A stretch of 64,000 nucleotides of DNA. Origin: Lachnospiraceae bacterium. Its GTDB lineage: Bacteria; Bacillota; Clostridia; Lachnospirales; Lachnospiraceae. The notes beneath the pieces are model-generated. The model saw only the letters and a list, made by a program, of their open reading frames with translations, was not told the origin of the DNA and ran no database searches. Of the stretch, positions 43,905 through 53,852 are shown piece by piece. The DNA lies in contig JAFTKW010000015.1 in assembly GCA_017453065.1 (NCBI GenBank), positions 372,001-436,000 of the forward strand, read 5' to 3'. Position 1 is the first letter of the stretch. Every line of letters starts with the position of its first letter. The translations under genes and the position numbers were made by a program.

Positions 43905-46565
43905 ATGAGCAAAGAATTAGCAAAGACCTATGACCCTAGTGGCATAGAAGACAGATTGTATGAGAAATGGCTTGCTAAAAAGTACTTCCATGCAGAAGTA
44001 GACCACAGCAAGAAACCATTTACTATTGTGATTCCACCTCCAAACATTACAGGCCAGTTGCATATGGGTCACGCTCTGGACAATACCATGCAGGATATCC
44101 TGATTCGTTTCAAGAGAATGCAGGGTTACAATGCACTTTGGCAGCCAGGTACAGACCATGCAAGTATTGCAACAGAAGTAAAGATTATTGAAAAACTTCG
44201 TGAAGAAGGAATTGACAAGTGGGATCTCGGCAGAGAGAAGTTCCTTGAGAGAGCATGGGACTGGAAGAGAGAGTACGGCGGACGCATCATTTCCCAGCTT
44301 AAAAAGCTTGGTTCTTCTTGTGACTGGGATAGAGAGCGCTTCACCATGGATGAAGGCTGTAACAAAGCGGTTACAGAAGTATTCTGCAAGATGCATGAAA
44401 AAGGATGGATTTACAAGGGAAGCCGTATTATCAACTGGTGCCCAGTTTGTAACACTTCTATCTCTGATGCGGAAGTAGAATATCAGGAGCAGGCAGGACA
44501 TTTCTGGCATATCAAATATCCTTTGATTGATGCAAATGGTCAGCCAAGCACTACAGAATTTTTGACCTTTGCAACTACCAGACCAGAGACTATGCTTGGT
44601 GATACTGCGGTTGCTATCAACCCAGAAGACCCAAGATATACACATCTCATTGGTCGCAAGGTATTGCTCCCTCTTATGAATAGAGAGATTCCTATCGTAA
44701 CAGACAGCTATGTAGATATGGAATTTGGTACAGGTGTAGTTAAGATTACACCAGCTCATGACCCTAATGACTTCGAAGTAGGAAAGAGACATAATCTTCC
44801 TATCATCAATGTTATGAACGACGATGCTACTATCAATGCCAAGGGCGGCAAGTTCGAAGGTATGGATAGATATGAGGCACGTAAGGCAATTGTGGCTGAA
44901 CTTGACGAGATGGGACTGTTGGTTAAGATTGAAGACCATGCTCACAACGTAGGCACACATGATAGATGTAAGACTACCATCGAGCCACTTGTAAAAGAGC
45001 AGTGGTTTGTAAAGATGGACGAACTGATTAAACCTGCAGTAGAAGCAGTTAAGAACGGCGAGATCCAGCTTATTCCAGAACGTATGGAAAAAACATACTT
45101 TAACTGGACTGACAATATCCGTGACTGGTGTATCAGCCGTCAGCTTTGGTGGGGACATCGTATTCCTGCTTATTACTGCGATAAGTGTGGGGAAGTTATT
45201 GTTGCAAGACAGGCTCCAACAGTTTGTCCTAAGTGTGGCGAAACTCACTTCACACAGGACCCAGATACTTTGGATACATGGTTCTCATCTGCACTATGGC
45301 CTTTCTCTACACTCGGCTGGCCAGAGATGACAGAGGATTTGAAATACTTCTATCCAACAGATGTACTTGTAACTGGTTATGACATCATCTTCTTCTGGGT
45401 AATTCGTATGATTTTCTCAGGCTATGAGCAGATGAATGAAAAGCCATTTAAGACCGTTCTTTTCCATGGCCTTGTGAGAGACAGCCAGGGCCGCAAGATG
45501 TCCAAATCCTTGGGCAACGGTATTGATCCATTGGAAATCATTGAACAGTATGGCGCGGACGCACTCAGACTCACCTTGATTACCGGTAATGCACCTGGTA
45601 ACGATATGAGATTCTACTACGAGAGAGTAGAAGCAAGCCGTAACTTTGCAAATAAGGTTTGGAATGCATCCAGATTTATTATGATGAACATGGAAGGCAA
45701 GGAAGTAACTGAGCCTATGGCAGAACAGCTTCAGCCAGTAGACAAATGGATTATTTCCAAGATGAACAGCCTTATCAAAGAAGTAACCGACAACATGGAA
45801 AACTTTGAACTCGGTATTGCAGTTCAGAAGGTTTATGACTTTATCTGGGATGAGTTCTGTGACTGGTACATTGAGATGGTTAAGCCTCGTCTTTACAACT
45901 CTGATGACCAGGTTAGCCAGAATGCAGCTCTTTATACACTTAAGAGCGTGCTTACAGATGCACTCAAACTTCTTCATCCTTATATGCCATTCATCACAGA
46001 GGAAATCTTCTGTACACTTCAGCCGGAGGAAGAATCTATCATGATTTCCGATTGGCCAGTTTACGATGAAGCAAAGGCATATAGCAAAGAGGAAAAAGCA
46101 ATCGAAATCATCAAGGAAGCAGTTCGCGGTATCCGTAACGTTCGCACTGAGATGAACGTACCACCTAGCAAAAAGGCTTCCGTATATGTAGTAAGTGAAA
46201 ACCAGGATATCTTGAATGTATTTAACGAAGGAAAATTGTTCTTTGAATCCTTGGCTTACGCTTCTGAGAGCTTCATGCAGAAGGACAAAGCAGGTATTGC
46301 AAACGATGCAGTGTCTGTAGTGATTCCTGAGGCAACACTCTATATTCCTTTTGCAGAGTTAGTTGACATTGCGCAAGAAATCGAGAGACTTCAGAAGGAA
46401 GAGAAGCGTCTGGAGGGCGAACTTGCTAGAGTTCAGGGCATGCTTAACAACGAGCGCTTTATGTCCAAGGCTCCAGAGGCTAAAGTGGCAGAAGAAAGAG
46501 CGAAGCTTGAGAAGTACACTCAGATGATGGAGCAGGTAAAGCAGAGATTGGCTCAGCTGCAGTAA
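43905..46565 (+). CDS. valS: Valyl-tRNA synthetase
   Basis: An 886-residue class I aminoacyl-tRNA synthetase charging tRNA-Val. Seen: [17 protein letters not shown] (HIGH motif as HMGH), KMSKSLGNG (KMSKS motif), the editing-domain segment [12 protein letters not shown], the zinc-like CDKCG...CPKCGE pair, [15 protein letters not shown], and the C-terminal coiled coil at about 815-886 typical of ValRS. Full length for the family. Ribosome site AAAGGAAG upstream. Confidence 0.99.
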   Translation: MSKELAKTYDPSGIEDRLYEKWLAKKYFHAEVDHSKKPFTIVIPPPNITGQLHMGHALDNTMQDILIRFKRMQGYNALWQPGTDHASIATEVKIIEKLREEGIDKWDLGREKFLERAWDWKREYGGRIISQLKKLGSSCDWDRERFTMDEGCNKAVTEVFCKMHEKGWIYKGSRIINWCPVCNTSISDAEVEYQEQAGHFWHIKYPLIDANGQPSTTEFLTFATTRPETMLGDTAVAINPEDPRYTHLIGRKVLLPLMNREIPIVTDSYVDMEFGTGVVKITPAHDPNDFEVGKRHNLPIINVMNDDATINAKGGKFEGMDRYEARKAIVAELDEMGLLVKIEDHAHNVGTHDRCKTTIEPLVKEQWFVKMDELIKPAVEAVKNGEIQLIPERMEKTYFNWTDNIRDWCISRQLWWGHRIPAYYCDKCGEVIVARQAPTVCPKCGETHFTQDPDTLDTWFSSALWPFSTLGWPEMTEDLKYFYPTDVLVTGYDIIFFWVIRMIFSGYEQMNEKPFKTVLFHGLVRDSQGRKMSKSLGNGIDPLEIIEQYGADALRLTLITGNAPGNDMRFYYERVEASRNFANKVWNASRFIMMNMEGKEVTEPMAEQLQPVDKWIISKMNSLIKEVTDNMENFELGIAVQKVYDFIWDEFCDWYIEMVKPRLYNSDDQVSQNAALYTLKSVLTDALKLLHPYMPFITEEIFCTLQPEEESIMISDWPVYDEAKAYSKEEKAIEIIKEAVRGIRNVRTEMNVPPSKKASVYVVSENQDILNVFNEGKLFFESLAYASESFMQKDKAGIANDAVSVVIPEATLYIPFAELVDIAQEIERLQKEEKRLEGELARVQGMLNNERFMSKAPEAKVAEERAKLEKYTQMMEQVKQRLAQLQ

Positions 46566-46610
46566 ATGTGCAAGGCAGAGCAAATGTTAGAGTGCTTTGA
46601 TTTAGTGACA

Positions 46611-46635
46611 ATGCGCAACTGCGCAGGAGGCGCAT
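46611..46635 (+). promoter_or_regulatory. Alternative hairpins around the folC ribosome site
   Basis: TGCGC-AACT-GCGCA (46612-46625) and ATGCGC...GCGCAT (46611-46616 with 46630-46635) cannot form together. The second one would hold AGGAGG (46625-46630) in or next to its stem. With the rare TTG start this suggests low or regulated translation. Confidence 0.4.
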
Positions 46636-46638
46636 GTT

Positions 46639-47955
46639 TTGGTAAAACAAATAATTGCAACTTATAAAGAAGCCGTGGAATATCTTTATGATGTTCCACG
46701 GTTTACCAAAAAGAATAGCGTGGAGGATACCCAGAAGTTTTTAAAGGTTTTGGGCAGTCCAGACAAATCCATGAAGATTATTCATGTAGCAGGCACAAAC
46801 GGCAAAGGTTCTGTTTGTGCTTATTTGCGTGGAATTTTGAAGGAAGCGGGATATAGGTGTGGCGTGTTTACTTCGCCTCATTTGGTGGAGCCAACAGAAC
46901 GCTTTCGCATCGATGACAGAGAGATATCTAAAGAAGAGTTTTTGCAGGCCTTTTTGCAGGTTTATGAGGCTTTAGATTGGGATGCGCTTTCTAGGGAAGA
47001 GGGATATCATCCTACTTTTTTTGAATACTTATTTTTTATGGCCATGCTGATTTTTCAGAGGGCAGAGTTGGACTTTTGCATATTGGAAACAGGACTGGGA
47101 GGTAGATTGGATGCTACCAACGCAGTTTCAAATAAAGAACTGACGATTATTACCAAGATTGGACTGGATCACACCGAGTATCTAGGCACCACGCTTAGAG
47201 AAATCGCGTGGGAAAAAGCGGGGATTATCAGAGAAGGTGTGCCACTAGTCTATTGGGATGGAGGAGATGAAGCGACTGTCGAAATTCAGTCAAATTGTGA
47301 GAAAAGAAATGTAAGCGCCCATCCAGTGTCGAAAAAAGACTACACCTACTTAGATTTTCAAAACAAAAGCATTGATTTTTCCTACCATTCTAGATATTAT
47401 AATTATATTAGTCTTTGTCTGCGCACTATTGCCAGATACCAGATGGACAATGCCACTTTGGCTATCCGTAGCATCGAGGTTTTAGACCAGGGCAAAACGG
47501 TTACGAAAGAGCATATTGTGGCTGGTATCCAGAAGGCTTTTTGGGCTGGTCGAATGGAAGAAGTGAGACCAGACTTTTTTGTGGATGGCGCTCACAATGC
47601 AGACGGTATCGAGGCTTTTCTGGACACCGTCAGAGCAGACGGCTACGAAGGAGAGCGAATCCTTCTATGCAGTGTGGTAAAGGACAAAGATTATACACTG
47701 ATGATTCGGGAGATGGCAAAGAGTGGCCTGTTTCACAAAGCCTTTGTGGCGCAGATGCAGAGCTATCGTGCAATCGACCCTTTAAAACTAGTACAATTGT
47801 GGAAACAGCATACCGGGCAGGAGCTTTCCGTGTTTGACACGGTGCAGGAGGCGGTGGAGACTTTGCTTGCGCAACAGACAGATTCCCAGCGAATCTATGC
47901 GGCAGGATCTCTTTATCTGGTAGGCGAGATAAAGGAAATGTTAGAGAGGTGCTGA
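46639..47955 (+). CDS. folC: Folylpolyglutamate/dihydrofolate synthase
   Basis: A 438-residue Mur-ligase-type enzyme that adds glutamate to folates. Seen: IHVAGTNGKGSVCAYL (P-loop), GVFTSPHLVEPTERFRID, ILETGLGGRLDATNAV, TKIGLDHTEYLG, WEKAGIIREGVP and DGAHNADGIEAF. Start is TTG at 46639, with AGGAGG eight bases upstream; the only nearby ATG (46634) is out of frame. It follows valS by 73 bases with no terminator between, so it can be read from the T-box promoter. Confidence 0.95.
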   Translation: MVKQIIATYKEAVEYLYDVPRFTKKNSVEDTQKFLKVLGSPDKSMKIIHVAGTNGKGSVCAYLRGILKEAGYRCGVFTSPHLVEPTERFRIDDREISKEEFLQAFLQVYEALDWDALSREEGYHPTFFEYLFFMAMLIFQRAELDFCILETGLGGRLDATNAVSNKELTIITKIGLDHTEYLGTTLREIAWEKAGIIREGVPLVYWDGGDEATVEIQSNCEKRNVSAHPVSKKDYTYLDFQNKSIDFSYHSRYYNYISLCLRTIARYQMDNATLAIRSIEVLDQGKTVTKEHIVAGIQKAFWAGRMEEVRPDFFVDGAHNADGIEAFLDTVRADGYEGERILLCSVVKDKDYTLMIREMAKSGLFHKAFVAQMQSYRAIDPLKLVQLWKQHTGQELSVFDTVQEAVETLLAQQTDSQRIYAAGSLYLVGEIKEMLERC

Positions 47956-47956
47956 C

Positions 47957-48103
47957 ATGATTAATTTTGAAGAAGAACTGAAAAAATTTCACCCCAGTTT
48001 GGAAGTTGAAGATGCAGAGGATGCCATCTACAATCAGGATTTGACTGATATGGCAGACGTTTTAGTAAAGATGCTCAAAGAGGTAAAGGAAGAGGAAGAA
48101 TAG
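47957..48103 (+). CDS. Small acidic protein, 48 residues
   Basis: An open frame of 48 codons that begins at ATG 47957, two bases after the folC stop, and ends at TAG 48103. The product is highly acidic (starts MINFEEELKKFHPSLEVEDA, ends KEVKEEEE) and looks mainly helical. AGAGAGG lies upstream and the next gene starts 14 bases later, so it fits as a genuine operon member between folC and the TPR gene. No family or function recognised. Confidence 0.65.
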   Translation: MINFEEELKKFHPSLEVEDAEDAIYNQDLTDMADVLVKMLKEVKEEEE

Positions 48104-48116
48104 GAAGGACTAAGGC

Positions 48117-49523
48117 ATGAATTGTTACAACTGTGGATGCCGTTTGTCACACCACGATTTCTGTACCGCTTGCGGAGCAGATGTGGGACTGTATAAGAGA
48201 ATCATGAACATTTCCAACCTTTACTACAACGAGGGTCTGGAAAAAGCAACTGTGAGAGATTTGACTGGTGCAGTGACAAGCCTCAGGCAGAGTCTTAAGT
48301 TTAATAAAAATAATATTGATGCCAGAAACCTTCTTGGTCTGGTATATTTCGAGATGGGTGAAGTGGTTGCTGCTCTTAGTGAATGGGTTATCAGCAAGAA
48401 CATGCGCCCACAAAAGAACGTGGCAGATGATTATATTGGAATGGTGCAGAGCAATGCATCCAGACTGGAATCTATCAATGCTACTATCAAAAAGTACAAT
48501 CAAGCGTTGGTATACTGCAATCAGGATAGCAAGGATTTGGCGATTATTCAGCTCAAAAAGGTGCTTTCTCTGAATCCAAAGTTTGTGCGCGCACATCAGC
48601 TTTTAGCACTGCTTTATATTGACAGCGAACAGTGGGACAAGGCTAAGAGAGAACTGGTTAAGTGTTGCAATATTGACACCAACAACACACAGACTTTGCG
48701 CTACATGAAGATTGTAGATGCAGTGCTCGAGCCAGATGAGGGTGTTCGTGGCGACGGCAAGCGCAAAAATGAGGAAGCAGTACGCTACCAGAGTGACAAT
48801 GAGATTATCATTCAGCCACTCAACGTCAAAGAGCCAAAGAGAAGCGGAGTGGGAACTCTCTTCAACGTGGCAATTGGTCTGGTAATTGGCTTGGCCGCTA
48901 TGTATTTCTTGGTGCTTCCAGCATCTATCTCAGCGGAAAAAGAAAAAGCAAATGATCAGGTGAAGCAGATTAGCGCTCAATTGGATGTGAAGACATCTAC
49001 CATTGCAGAACTGGAAGCGGAGAGAAATGATTTGGAAGACCAGATTACAACGCTTCAAAACGAACTGGAAGGTTACGTCGGTGAGGGCGGAACTTTGAAG
49101 GTGTTTGATGGCTTGATGGATGCATCCAAAGGCTATATAGAAACTGGAGATGTGCTAGCAACAGCAAACTATTTGGAAGAAATTGATGAAACAATTGATA
49201 TTTCCAAAACTTCTGCAGCCTTCCAGGAACTTTATGCCGCACTGTTTGCCAAGATTGGTCCAGAGGTATCCGCGCATTACTACACCATCGGATATCAGGC
49301 GTACAAAGATGAATTGTATGATGAAGCAATCACCAATTTGCTCCAGGCAGTGAAGTATGATGCAAACAACAGAGATGCGCTCTTTAACTTGGCCAACGCT
49401 TACAAGCGAAGCGAAGACAAGGAGAATGCACTCGCTACTTATCAGAAGGTGATTGAATTGTTCCCTGGCACACAGAGTGCAAACCGCTCACAGAAATACA
49501 TTGATGAATTAAATGCACAATAA
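48117..49523 (+). CDS. Zinc-ribbon TPR membrane protein
   Basis: A 468-residue protein. N-terminal zinc ribbon (CYNCGCRLSHHDFCTACGAD, residues 3-22), cytoplasmic TPR repeats at about 35-205 (for example ARNLLGLVYFEMGEVVAALSE), one membrane helix at about 249-268, a coiled coil at 270-315 (AELEAERNDLEDQITTLQNE) and outside TPR repeats at about 380-465. Thus helical repeat domains lie on both sides of the membrane. Function unknown; it may be a scaffold. Ends at a terminator just before spoIIAA. Confidence 0.8.
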   Translation: MNCYNCGCRLSHHDFCTACGADVGLYKRIMNISNLYYNEGLEKATVRDLTGAVTSLRQSLKFNKNNIDARNLLGLVYFEMGEVVAALSEWVISKNMRPQKNVADDYIGMVQSNASRLESINATIKKYNQALVYCNQDSKDLAIIQLKKVLSLNPKFVRAHQLLALLYIDSEQWDKAKRELVKCCNIDTNNTQTLRYMKIVDAVLEPDEGVRGDGKRKNEEAVRYQSDNEIIIQPLNVKEPKRSGVGTLFNVAIGLVIGLAAMYFLVLPASISAEKEKANDQVKQISAQLDVKTSTIAELEAERNDLEDQITTLQNELEGYVGEGGTLKVFDGLMDASKGYIETGDVLATANYLEEIDETIDISKTSAAFQELYAALFAKIGPEVSAHYYTIGYQAYKDELYDEAITNLLQAVKYDANNRDALFNLANAYKRSEDKENALATYQKVIELFPGTQSANRSQKYIDELNAQ

Positions 49524-49536
49524 TAAGATACGAAAG

Positions 49537-49569
49537 AGAACTTGCAGTGGGGACTGCAGGTTCTTTTTT
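49537..49569 (+). terminator. Intrinsic terminator before the spoIIA operon
   Basis: AGAACTTGCAG and CTGCAGGTTCT around TGGGGA, then TTTTT. Only 30 bases separate it from spoIIAA, so the spoIIA promoter must overlap it or lie in this short gap. Confidence 0.9.
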
Positions 49570-49599
49570 ATTGCGATATTTGGTGAAAGGGAGAATAAT

Positions 49600-49905
49600 A
49601 TGGAGGATTTTAAGGTAATTGACAGGTATCTGATGGTGAAGATGCCAGAAGAAATTGATCATCACAAATCAAGTTATATCAGCAAACAGGCGGATTTTTT
49701 GATTTTGAAGGAGCAGGTTGACAACATAGTTTTTGATTTCGAGGACACGAGATTTATGGATTCCTCAGGCATTGGCATTATTGTTGGCAGGTATCAGAAG
49801 ATATCTTGCTTTGGGGGCAAGGTGTTTGCGATTCATGCAGATAGACAGATCAAAAGGATTTTGCATGTATCTGGACTAAGTAAGATTATGGAAATCATGG
49901 AATAA
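49600..49905 (+). CDS. spoIIAA: Anti-sigma F factor antagonist SpoIIAA
   Basis: A 102-residue STAS-domain protein. The phosphorylation site region is [20 protein letters not shown], where the Ser of the MDSSG motif is the target of SpoIIAB. When unphosphorylated it releases sigma F from SpoIIAB in the forespore. Start ATG 49600 with AAAGGGAG upstream; an in-frame ATG at 49513 would read through the terminator. First gene of spoIIAA-AB-AC. Confidence 0.97.
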   Translation: MEDFKVIDRYLMVKMPEEIDHHKSSYISKQADFLILKEQVDNIVFDFEDTRFMDSSGIGIIVGRYQKISCFGGKVFAIHADRQIKRILHVSGLSKIMEIME

Positions 49906-49916
49906 CCAGTGTAAAG

Positions 49917-50477
49917 ATGGATATAGAAAAGGGGAAAAAGATGATCGAGGCAGTGAAAAAAGAAGTAAAAGTCATAGGAGCAAAAAAGATGAACCAAGGA
50001 TTTGGCATGGGCACCATAAGAAGGGAATACAAAAATCATCTAAGCATGGAGTTTGATGCAATTTCTTCCAATGAGAGTTTTGCCAGAGTGGCGGTGGCTG
50101 CATTTATAGCGCCACTAAATCCTACCATGGAAGAGATATCTGATGTTAAAACAGCGGTCAGTGAAGCGGTGACCAACGCTATCATTCATGCTTACGAGGA
50201 TACATATGGTCGCGTTTTTATGCGCTGTGAGATAGAAGGAGATGTACTTACGGTCGAAATCGAGGACAAGGGTAAGGGTATTGAAAACTTGGTTAAAGCT
50301 ATGGAGCCACTATATACCACCAAACCAGAACTAGAGCGCAGTGGCATGGGCTTTGCTTTTATGGAGGCTTTTATGGATGATTTGCAGGTAGATAGTACTC
50401 TGGGAATTGGGACCAGGGTTCGTATGAAAAAGAAACTTGGAACCAGTGCTTGGGTTGTGTTTGAAAGCGAGGACTAG
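49917..50477 (+). CDS. spoIIAB: Anti-sigma F factor/kinase SpoIIAB
   Basis: A GHKL-type kinase that binds sigma F and phosphorylates SpoIIAA. The family core begins at about residue 44 ([20 protein letters not shown]) with N box [14 protein letters not shown]1 box EIEDKGKGI and G2 box [12 protein letters not shown]. Compared with other SpoIIAB there are about 43 extra basic residues at the N-terminus if translation starts at 49917. Alternative starts: ATG 49941 (AAGGGG upstream) or ATG 50046, which would give the usual length. I keep the longest one but am unsure of the start. Confidence 0.93.
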   Translation: MDIEKGKKMIEAVKKEVKVIGAKKMNQGFGMGTIRREYKNHLSMEFDAISSNESFARVAVAAFIAPLNPTMEEISDVKTAVSEAVTNAIIHAYEDTYGRVFMRCEIEGDVLTVEIEDKGKGIENLVKAMEPLYTTKPELERSGMGFAFMEAFMDDLQVDSTLGIGTRVRMKKKLGTSAWVVFESED

Positions 50478-50479
50478 GC

Positions 50480-51196
50480 ATGGAGGAAGTATCAGTACGG
50501 ATTGCCAAAGCGCAAGCTGGTGACAGAGTGACCAGAGAAGTACTGATAGAAGAAAACCTAGGGTTGGTGCATCACATAGTGCGTAGATTTCTAGGACGAG
50601 GATACGATGCAGAGGATTTATTTCAGATTGGCACCATAGGGCTCATGAAAGCCATCGATAAGTTTGATTTAAACTTTGATGTTAAATTTTCCACTTACGC
50701 AGTACCCATGATATCTGGTGAGATCAAAAGATTTTTGCGTGATGACGGAATGGTAAAAGTAGGAAGAGCCCTTAAGGAAAATGGATTTAAGGTAAAGGCT
50801 GCCAGTGAGCGTTTGATGCAACAGCTGGGCAGAGAGCCTAGTCTGGAGGAAGTGGCGGTGCAGACGGGACTGAGTGTTGAAGATGTGGTTATGGCTATGG
50901 AAGCTTCTGCTGAGGTGGAATCTATTTACAAATCTGTGTACCAGGCAGATGGCAGTGAAATCTTCCTCATCGACAAATTGGCGACGGAGGATAAAGAAAA
51001 AGAAAGCCTGATGAATGAAATGCTGGTAAAACAACTTTTAGAGGAATTAGGAGAGCAGGAGCGTGAACTGATTATGCTACGCTTTTTTGGAGAACACACA
51101 CAGATGGAAGTGGCGAAGAAACTGGGGATTAGCCAAGTACAGGTCAGCAGACTGGAAAAAAAGATATTAATAGGAATGCGACAAAAGGTTACCTAA
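50480..51196 (+). CDS. spoIIAC: RNA polymerase sigma-F factor
   Basis: A 238-residue sporulation sigma factor (sigF). Region 2: DLFQIGTIGLMKAIDKFDLN and FSTYAVPMISGEIKRFLRDD; region 3 near LGREPSLEEVAVQTGLSVED; region 4 HTQMEVAKKLGISQVQVSRL. It directs early forespore transcription. It starts two bases after the spoIIAB stop. B. subtilis has spoIIA directly followed by spoVA; here two other genes lie between. Confidence 0.96.
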   Translation: MEEVSVRIAKAQAGDRVTREVLIEENLGLVHHIVRRFLGRGYDAEDLFQIGTIGLMKAIDKFDLNFDVKFSTYAVPMISGEIKRFLRDDGMVKVGRALKENGFKVKAASERLMQQLGREPSLEEVAVQTGLSVEDVVMAMEASAEVESIYKSVYQADGSEIFLIDKLATEDKEKESLMNEMLVKQLLEELGEQERELIMLRFFGEHTQMEVAKKLGISQVQVSRLEKKILIGMRQKVT

Positions 51197-51328
51197 ATTC
51201 GACACAAATCTTAATTATTTTTAAAATCCTTTGTCAAGACCTTTTCTGAAATCTGAAAATAAAGTATAGTAAAGGAGTAAAATAAGTAGCACGCAGATGG
51301 ATGATTAGTATTAAAGAAGGGGTAAAAT

Positions 51329-52405
51329 ATGTTACAGAGGAAAAAAGAAATTGGCTTTTATATTGGAACTGTTGTATCTTGCTTGGTAGCCATGACTGTA
51401 ATTGTGATAGCTGCGCTACTGATATATGACAAGTTAAAGACAGCCGCTGCTGACAAGCAGGCAGAAAGTCAGGAGGCACTGGCACCTATTGAAAAACAGT
51501 ATGGACAGAGCGAAGTAGATTTGATGATAGAGGAAGCAGTGAATGATGCAGGCCAGGCAGGCTACACGCGTGGTATGGAAAGCGTTCTGGATCAAATCGC
51601 CAATGATTTGGCCAGTGGTAAGTCTACAGCTGAGACCTTGCGTCCTCTTTATCCAGATGATTTGGTAGTGGTAAGCAATGGAGCGTTCCATTTTGTGCCT
51701 ATTAATGAGAACTTGAAAAAACATGGTTTGGAGCAGGCAAATGTGGTGGTTCTTGACAACGGTGAAATGCAATACATTCAGGATGGACAAGTTCTGTCCC
51801 ACAAGGGTATTGATGTGTCCAAATATCAAGGCAAGATTGACTGGCAGGCAGTGGCTGCAGATGGCGTAGAATTCGCCATTATTCGCCTTGGTATCAGGGG
51901 ATATGGTGAAGAGGGCCGTATTGTGTTGGATGATATGTTTCATACCAATGTACAGGGCGCGCAGGCGGCAGGCATCAAAGTGGGTGTTTACTTCTTTGCT
52001 CAGGCCATTACAGTAGAAGAGGCCTTGGAAGAAGCGCAGTTTGTGTTAGAACAGGTATCTTCCTATCAACTAGAGTATCCAATCGTATATGACGTTGAAA
52101 AAGTCAGTGCCAGCAGTGGCCGTATGAACAAGCTGTCCCAGGCAGAGAGAACGCAGGTTGCTTTGACCTTTATGGAGGCAATCAAGGATGCAGGTTATAC
52201 ACCAATGTTGTATGCGAATCTGGAGATGATGTCAGTTTTAATAGACGTGGCTCAGTTTGAGGGCTATCATAAATGGTATGCGAACTACGGTAGCAACTTG
52301 TACTTCCCATATGATTTCTCTATATGGCAGTATTCTGAAAAAGGAAAAGTCAATGGTATCCAGGGCGATGTAGACCTGAATATCAGTTTCGTAAATGAAT
52401 GGTAG
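51329..52405 (+). CDS. GH25 lysozyme-like protein, membrane-anchored
   Basis: A 358-residue protein: membrane helix at about 10-32, an outside helical stalk (33-140), and a GH25 muramidase domain from about 155 (KGIDVSKYQGKIDWQAVAAD, FAIIRLGIRGYGEEG, GVYFFAQAITVEEA, YPIVYDVEKVS and IWQYSEKGKVNGIQGDVDLN). The catalytic Asp of the DVSKYQ motif and the Asp/Glu pair in YDVE are present. It would cleave the glycan chains of peptidoglycan. Its place between spoIIA and spoVA suggests a possible sporulation role, but this is only position. Confidence 0.9.
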   Translation: MLQRKKEIGFYIGTVVSCLVAMTVIVIAALLIYDKLKTAAADKQAESQEALAPIEKQYGQSEVDLMIEEAVNDAGQAGYTRGMESVLDQIANDLASGKSTAETLRPLYPDDLVVVSNGAFHFVPINENLKKHGLEQANVVVLDNGEMQYIQDGQVLSHKGIDVSKYQGKIDWQAVAADGVEFAIIRLGIRGYGEEGRIVLDDMFHTNVQGAQAAGIKVGVYFFAQAITVEEALEEAQFVLEQVSSYQLEYPIVYDVEKVSASSGRMNKLSQAERTQVALTFMEAIKDAGYTPMLYANLEMMSVLIDVAQFEGYHKWYANYGSNLYFPYDFSIWQYSEKGKVNGIQGDVDLNISFVNEW

Positions 52406-52429
52406 GATTTGTAATAGTGTAGACTATTA

Positions 52430-52461
52430 AAAAAGGGCTTCCCGGTTGGGAGGCCCTTTTT
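52430..52461. terminator. Bidirectional terminator
   Basis: AAAAGGGCTTCCC and GGGAGGCCCTTTTT around GGTT, between the lysozyme-like gene and the convergent thioesterase gene. Confidence 0.93.
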
Positions 52462-52496
52462 GATTTGCGATGTGTTTGTAAGAGATAGTGCTTGAT

Positions 52497-52967
52497 TTAA
52501 TATCCTTCTTTCTTGCGCAGTAGGCGCAATTGTCTTCTCTTTTCAGCGTTTTCCCATTCCATGCGTTCACCATCGTTTTCCAAGATGAGTGGGGGAACTG
52601 GGGATGGCTTGCCGTCTTCACCCATGTTGACCATGACAAAATAGGCACGGTTGATAGGGTGTCTATTGCCCTCAGGATCCTCCTTGTAGGTGTCTACGCG
52701 TACTTCCATGGAGGTGCGACCTACATGGGTTACTTTTCCGATGAGAACCACCACATCATTTAGATAAGCGGCTTCTTTAAAAGCTAAGTTGTCAATGGCT
52801 GCCGTGGTAACAATATGACCACAGTGTCTTCTTGCAGTGGCTCCAGCCACTTCGTCTATCCATTTCAGTAGTTGCCCGCCAAACAGACGATCAAATCCAT
52901 TTAAATCGGAGTTAATCACAACTCGAACCTGTTCCGTTACAGAATGGGATACTTTTTTACCTTCCAT
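52497..52967 (-). CDS. Acyl-CoA thioesterase, hotdog fold
   Basis: A 156-residue protein of the YciA/BFIT-type acyl-CoA thioesterases. Seen: FGGQLLKWIDEVAGATARRH (central helix with the catalytic Asp/Glu region) and VVLIGKVTHVGRTSMEVRVD. The start at 52967 is fixed by AAAGGAGGGAGATTC just upstream; the longer open frame begins in the divergent promoter region. It faces the spoVA operon. Confidence 0.9.
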   Translation of the reverse strand: MEGKKVSHSVTEQVRVVINSDLNGFDRLFGGQLLKWIDEVAGATARRHCGHIVTTAAIDNLAFKEAAYLNDVVVLIGKVTHVGRTSMEVRVDTYKEDPEGNRHPINRAYFVMVNMGEDGKPSPVPPLILENDGERMEWENAEKRRQLRLLRKKEGY

Positions 52968-53143
52968 GAATCTCCCTCCTTTGCTATGCACGGTATTTTT
53001 TCGAATTATTATCAATGATTACAAGAAGTATTATAGCATTTTTCCTAATTTATGCATAGAACGAAGTTGGCTTTGGGATACTGTGACAAGAAAGAAGGAT
53101 TGGTTTGTAGTGAAAGAAGGAAATAAGAGATGATGATTCAGTA

Positions 53144-53818
53144 ATGAATGGGGGAAATGAGAAAAATCAGAAGGGACAGATCGTAGTATACATCAAATTG
53201 GAGCGCAGCGTGGAGGTGGAAGGACCGGAAGTTTTGCTAAGTGATGTTGCGTCTGTAGAGTGCACTGATGAAGAAGTCAAAGAAAGCGCCAGAAGATTGT
53301 GCGTTTATCGTTTTGAGGTAGAAGGGCAGAAACGTACGGTAATAAGTATCCTTCGAATTATTCAATTACTTGAGCGGAAGCTAGCCTATAGTTGCAAGCA
53401 GCCTATCTTAGTTCAGAACGTAGGCGAAAAGGATGTGTTTGTTCAGTGGGTTAACCAGAATGAGAAGAAGCGTCCAGCAAACCCTTGGAAAATAGCGCTA
53501 GTAAGCTTGGTGACTTTTTGTGGTACAGCTTTTACGCTTGTGGCTTATCACAATGATATCGAGATACACAAAATATTTGAAGGCGTGGCAAAAGTGATAA
53601 TGCCCCAAGATTTCCAATTGGGACTTTTGGTTTTGGAGATAGCCTATTCTGTCGGACTGGCAGTGGGGATTATTGTGTTTTTCAATCATGTGGGGAAATG
53701 GAAGCTTAGTAACGATCCAACTCCTATAGAGGTAGCGCTACGCAAGTACGAAGTAGACGTGGATACGACACTGATTGAGAGTGCAGACCGAGAAGGCGAA
53801 GAGGTGGATGCCAGATGA
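53144..53818 (+). CDS. spoVAA: Stage V sporulation protein AA
   Basis: A 224-residue protein with a soluble N-terminal domain (about 10-108) and two membrane segments (116-135 and 160-180); IVVYIKLERSVEVEGPEVLL and ISILRIIQLLERK are typical. SpoVA proteins form the channel that loads dipicolinic acid into spores and releases it at germination. The ribosome site is weak: AGAAGGAAA lies more than 20 bases upstream, so the true start is uncertain. First gene of a spoVAA-AB-AC run. Confidence 0.88.
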   Translation: MNGGNEKNQKGQIVVYIKLERSVEVEGPEVLLSDVASVECTDEEVKESARRLCVYRFEVEGQKRTVISILRIIQLLERKLAYSCKQPILVQNVGEKDVFVQWVNQNEKKRPANPWKIALVSLVTFCGTAFTLVAYHNDIEIHKIFEGVAKVIMPQDFQLGLLVLEIAYSVGLAVGIIVFFNHVGKWKLSNDPTPIEVALRKYEVDVDTTLIESADREGEEVDAR

Positions 53819-53852
53819 AGCGGATGGGGACGCTATACGATGAGAGGTGGCT

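Noticed and set aside
43917-45248. A 443-codon open frame on the minus strand inside valS
   Set aside because: It is fully antisense to the conserved valS gene, has no recognisable domain and no ribosome site; long antisense frames are common opposite such genes.
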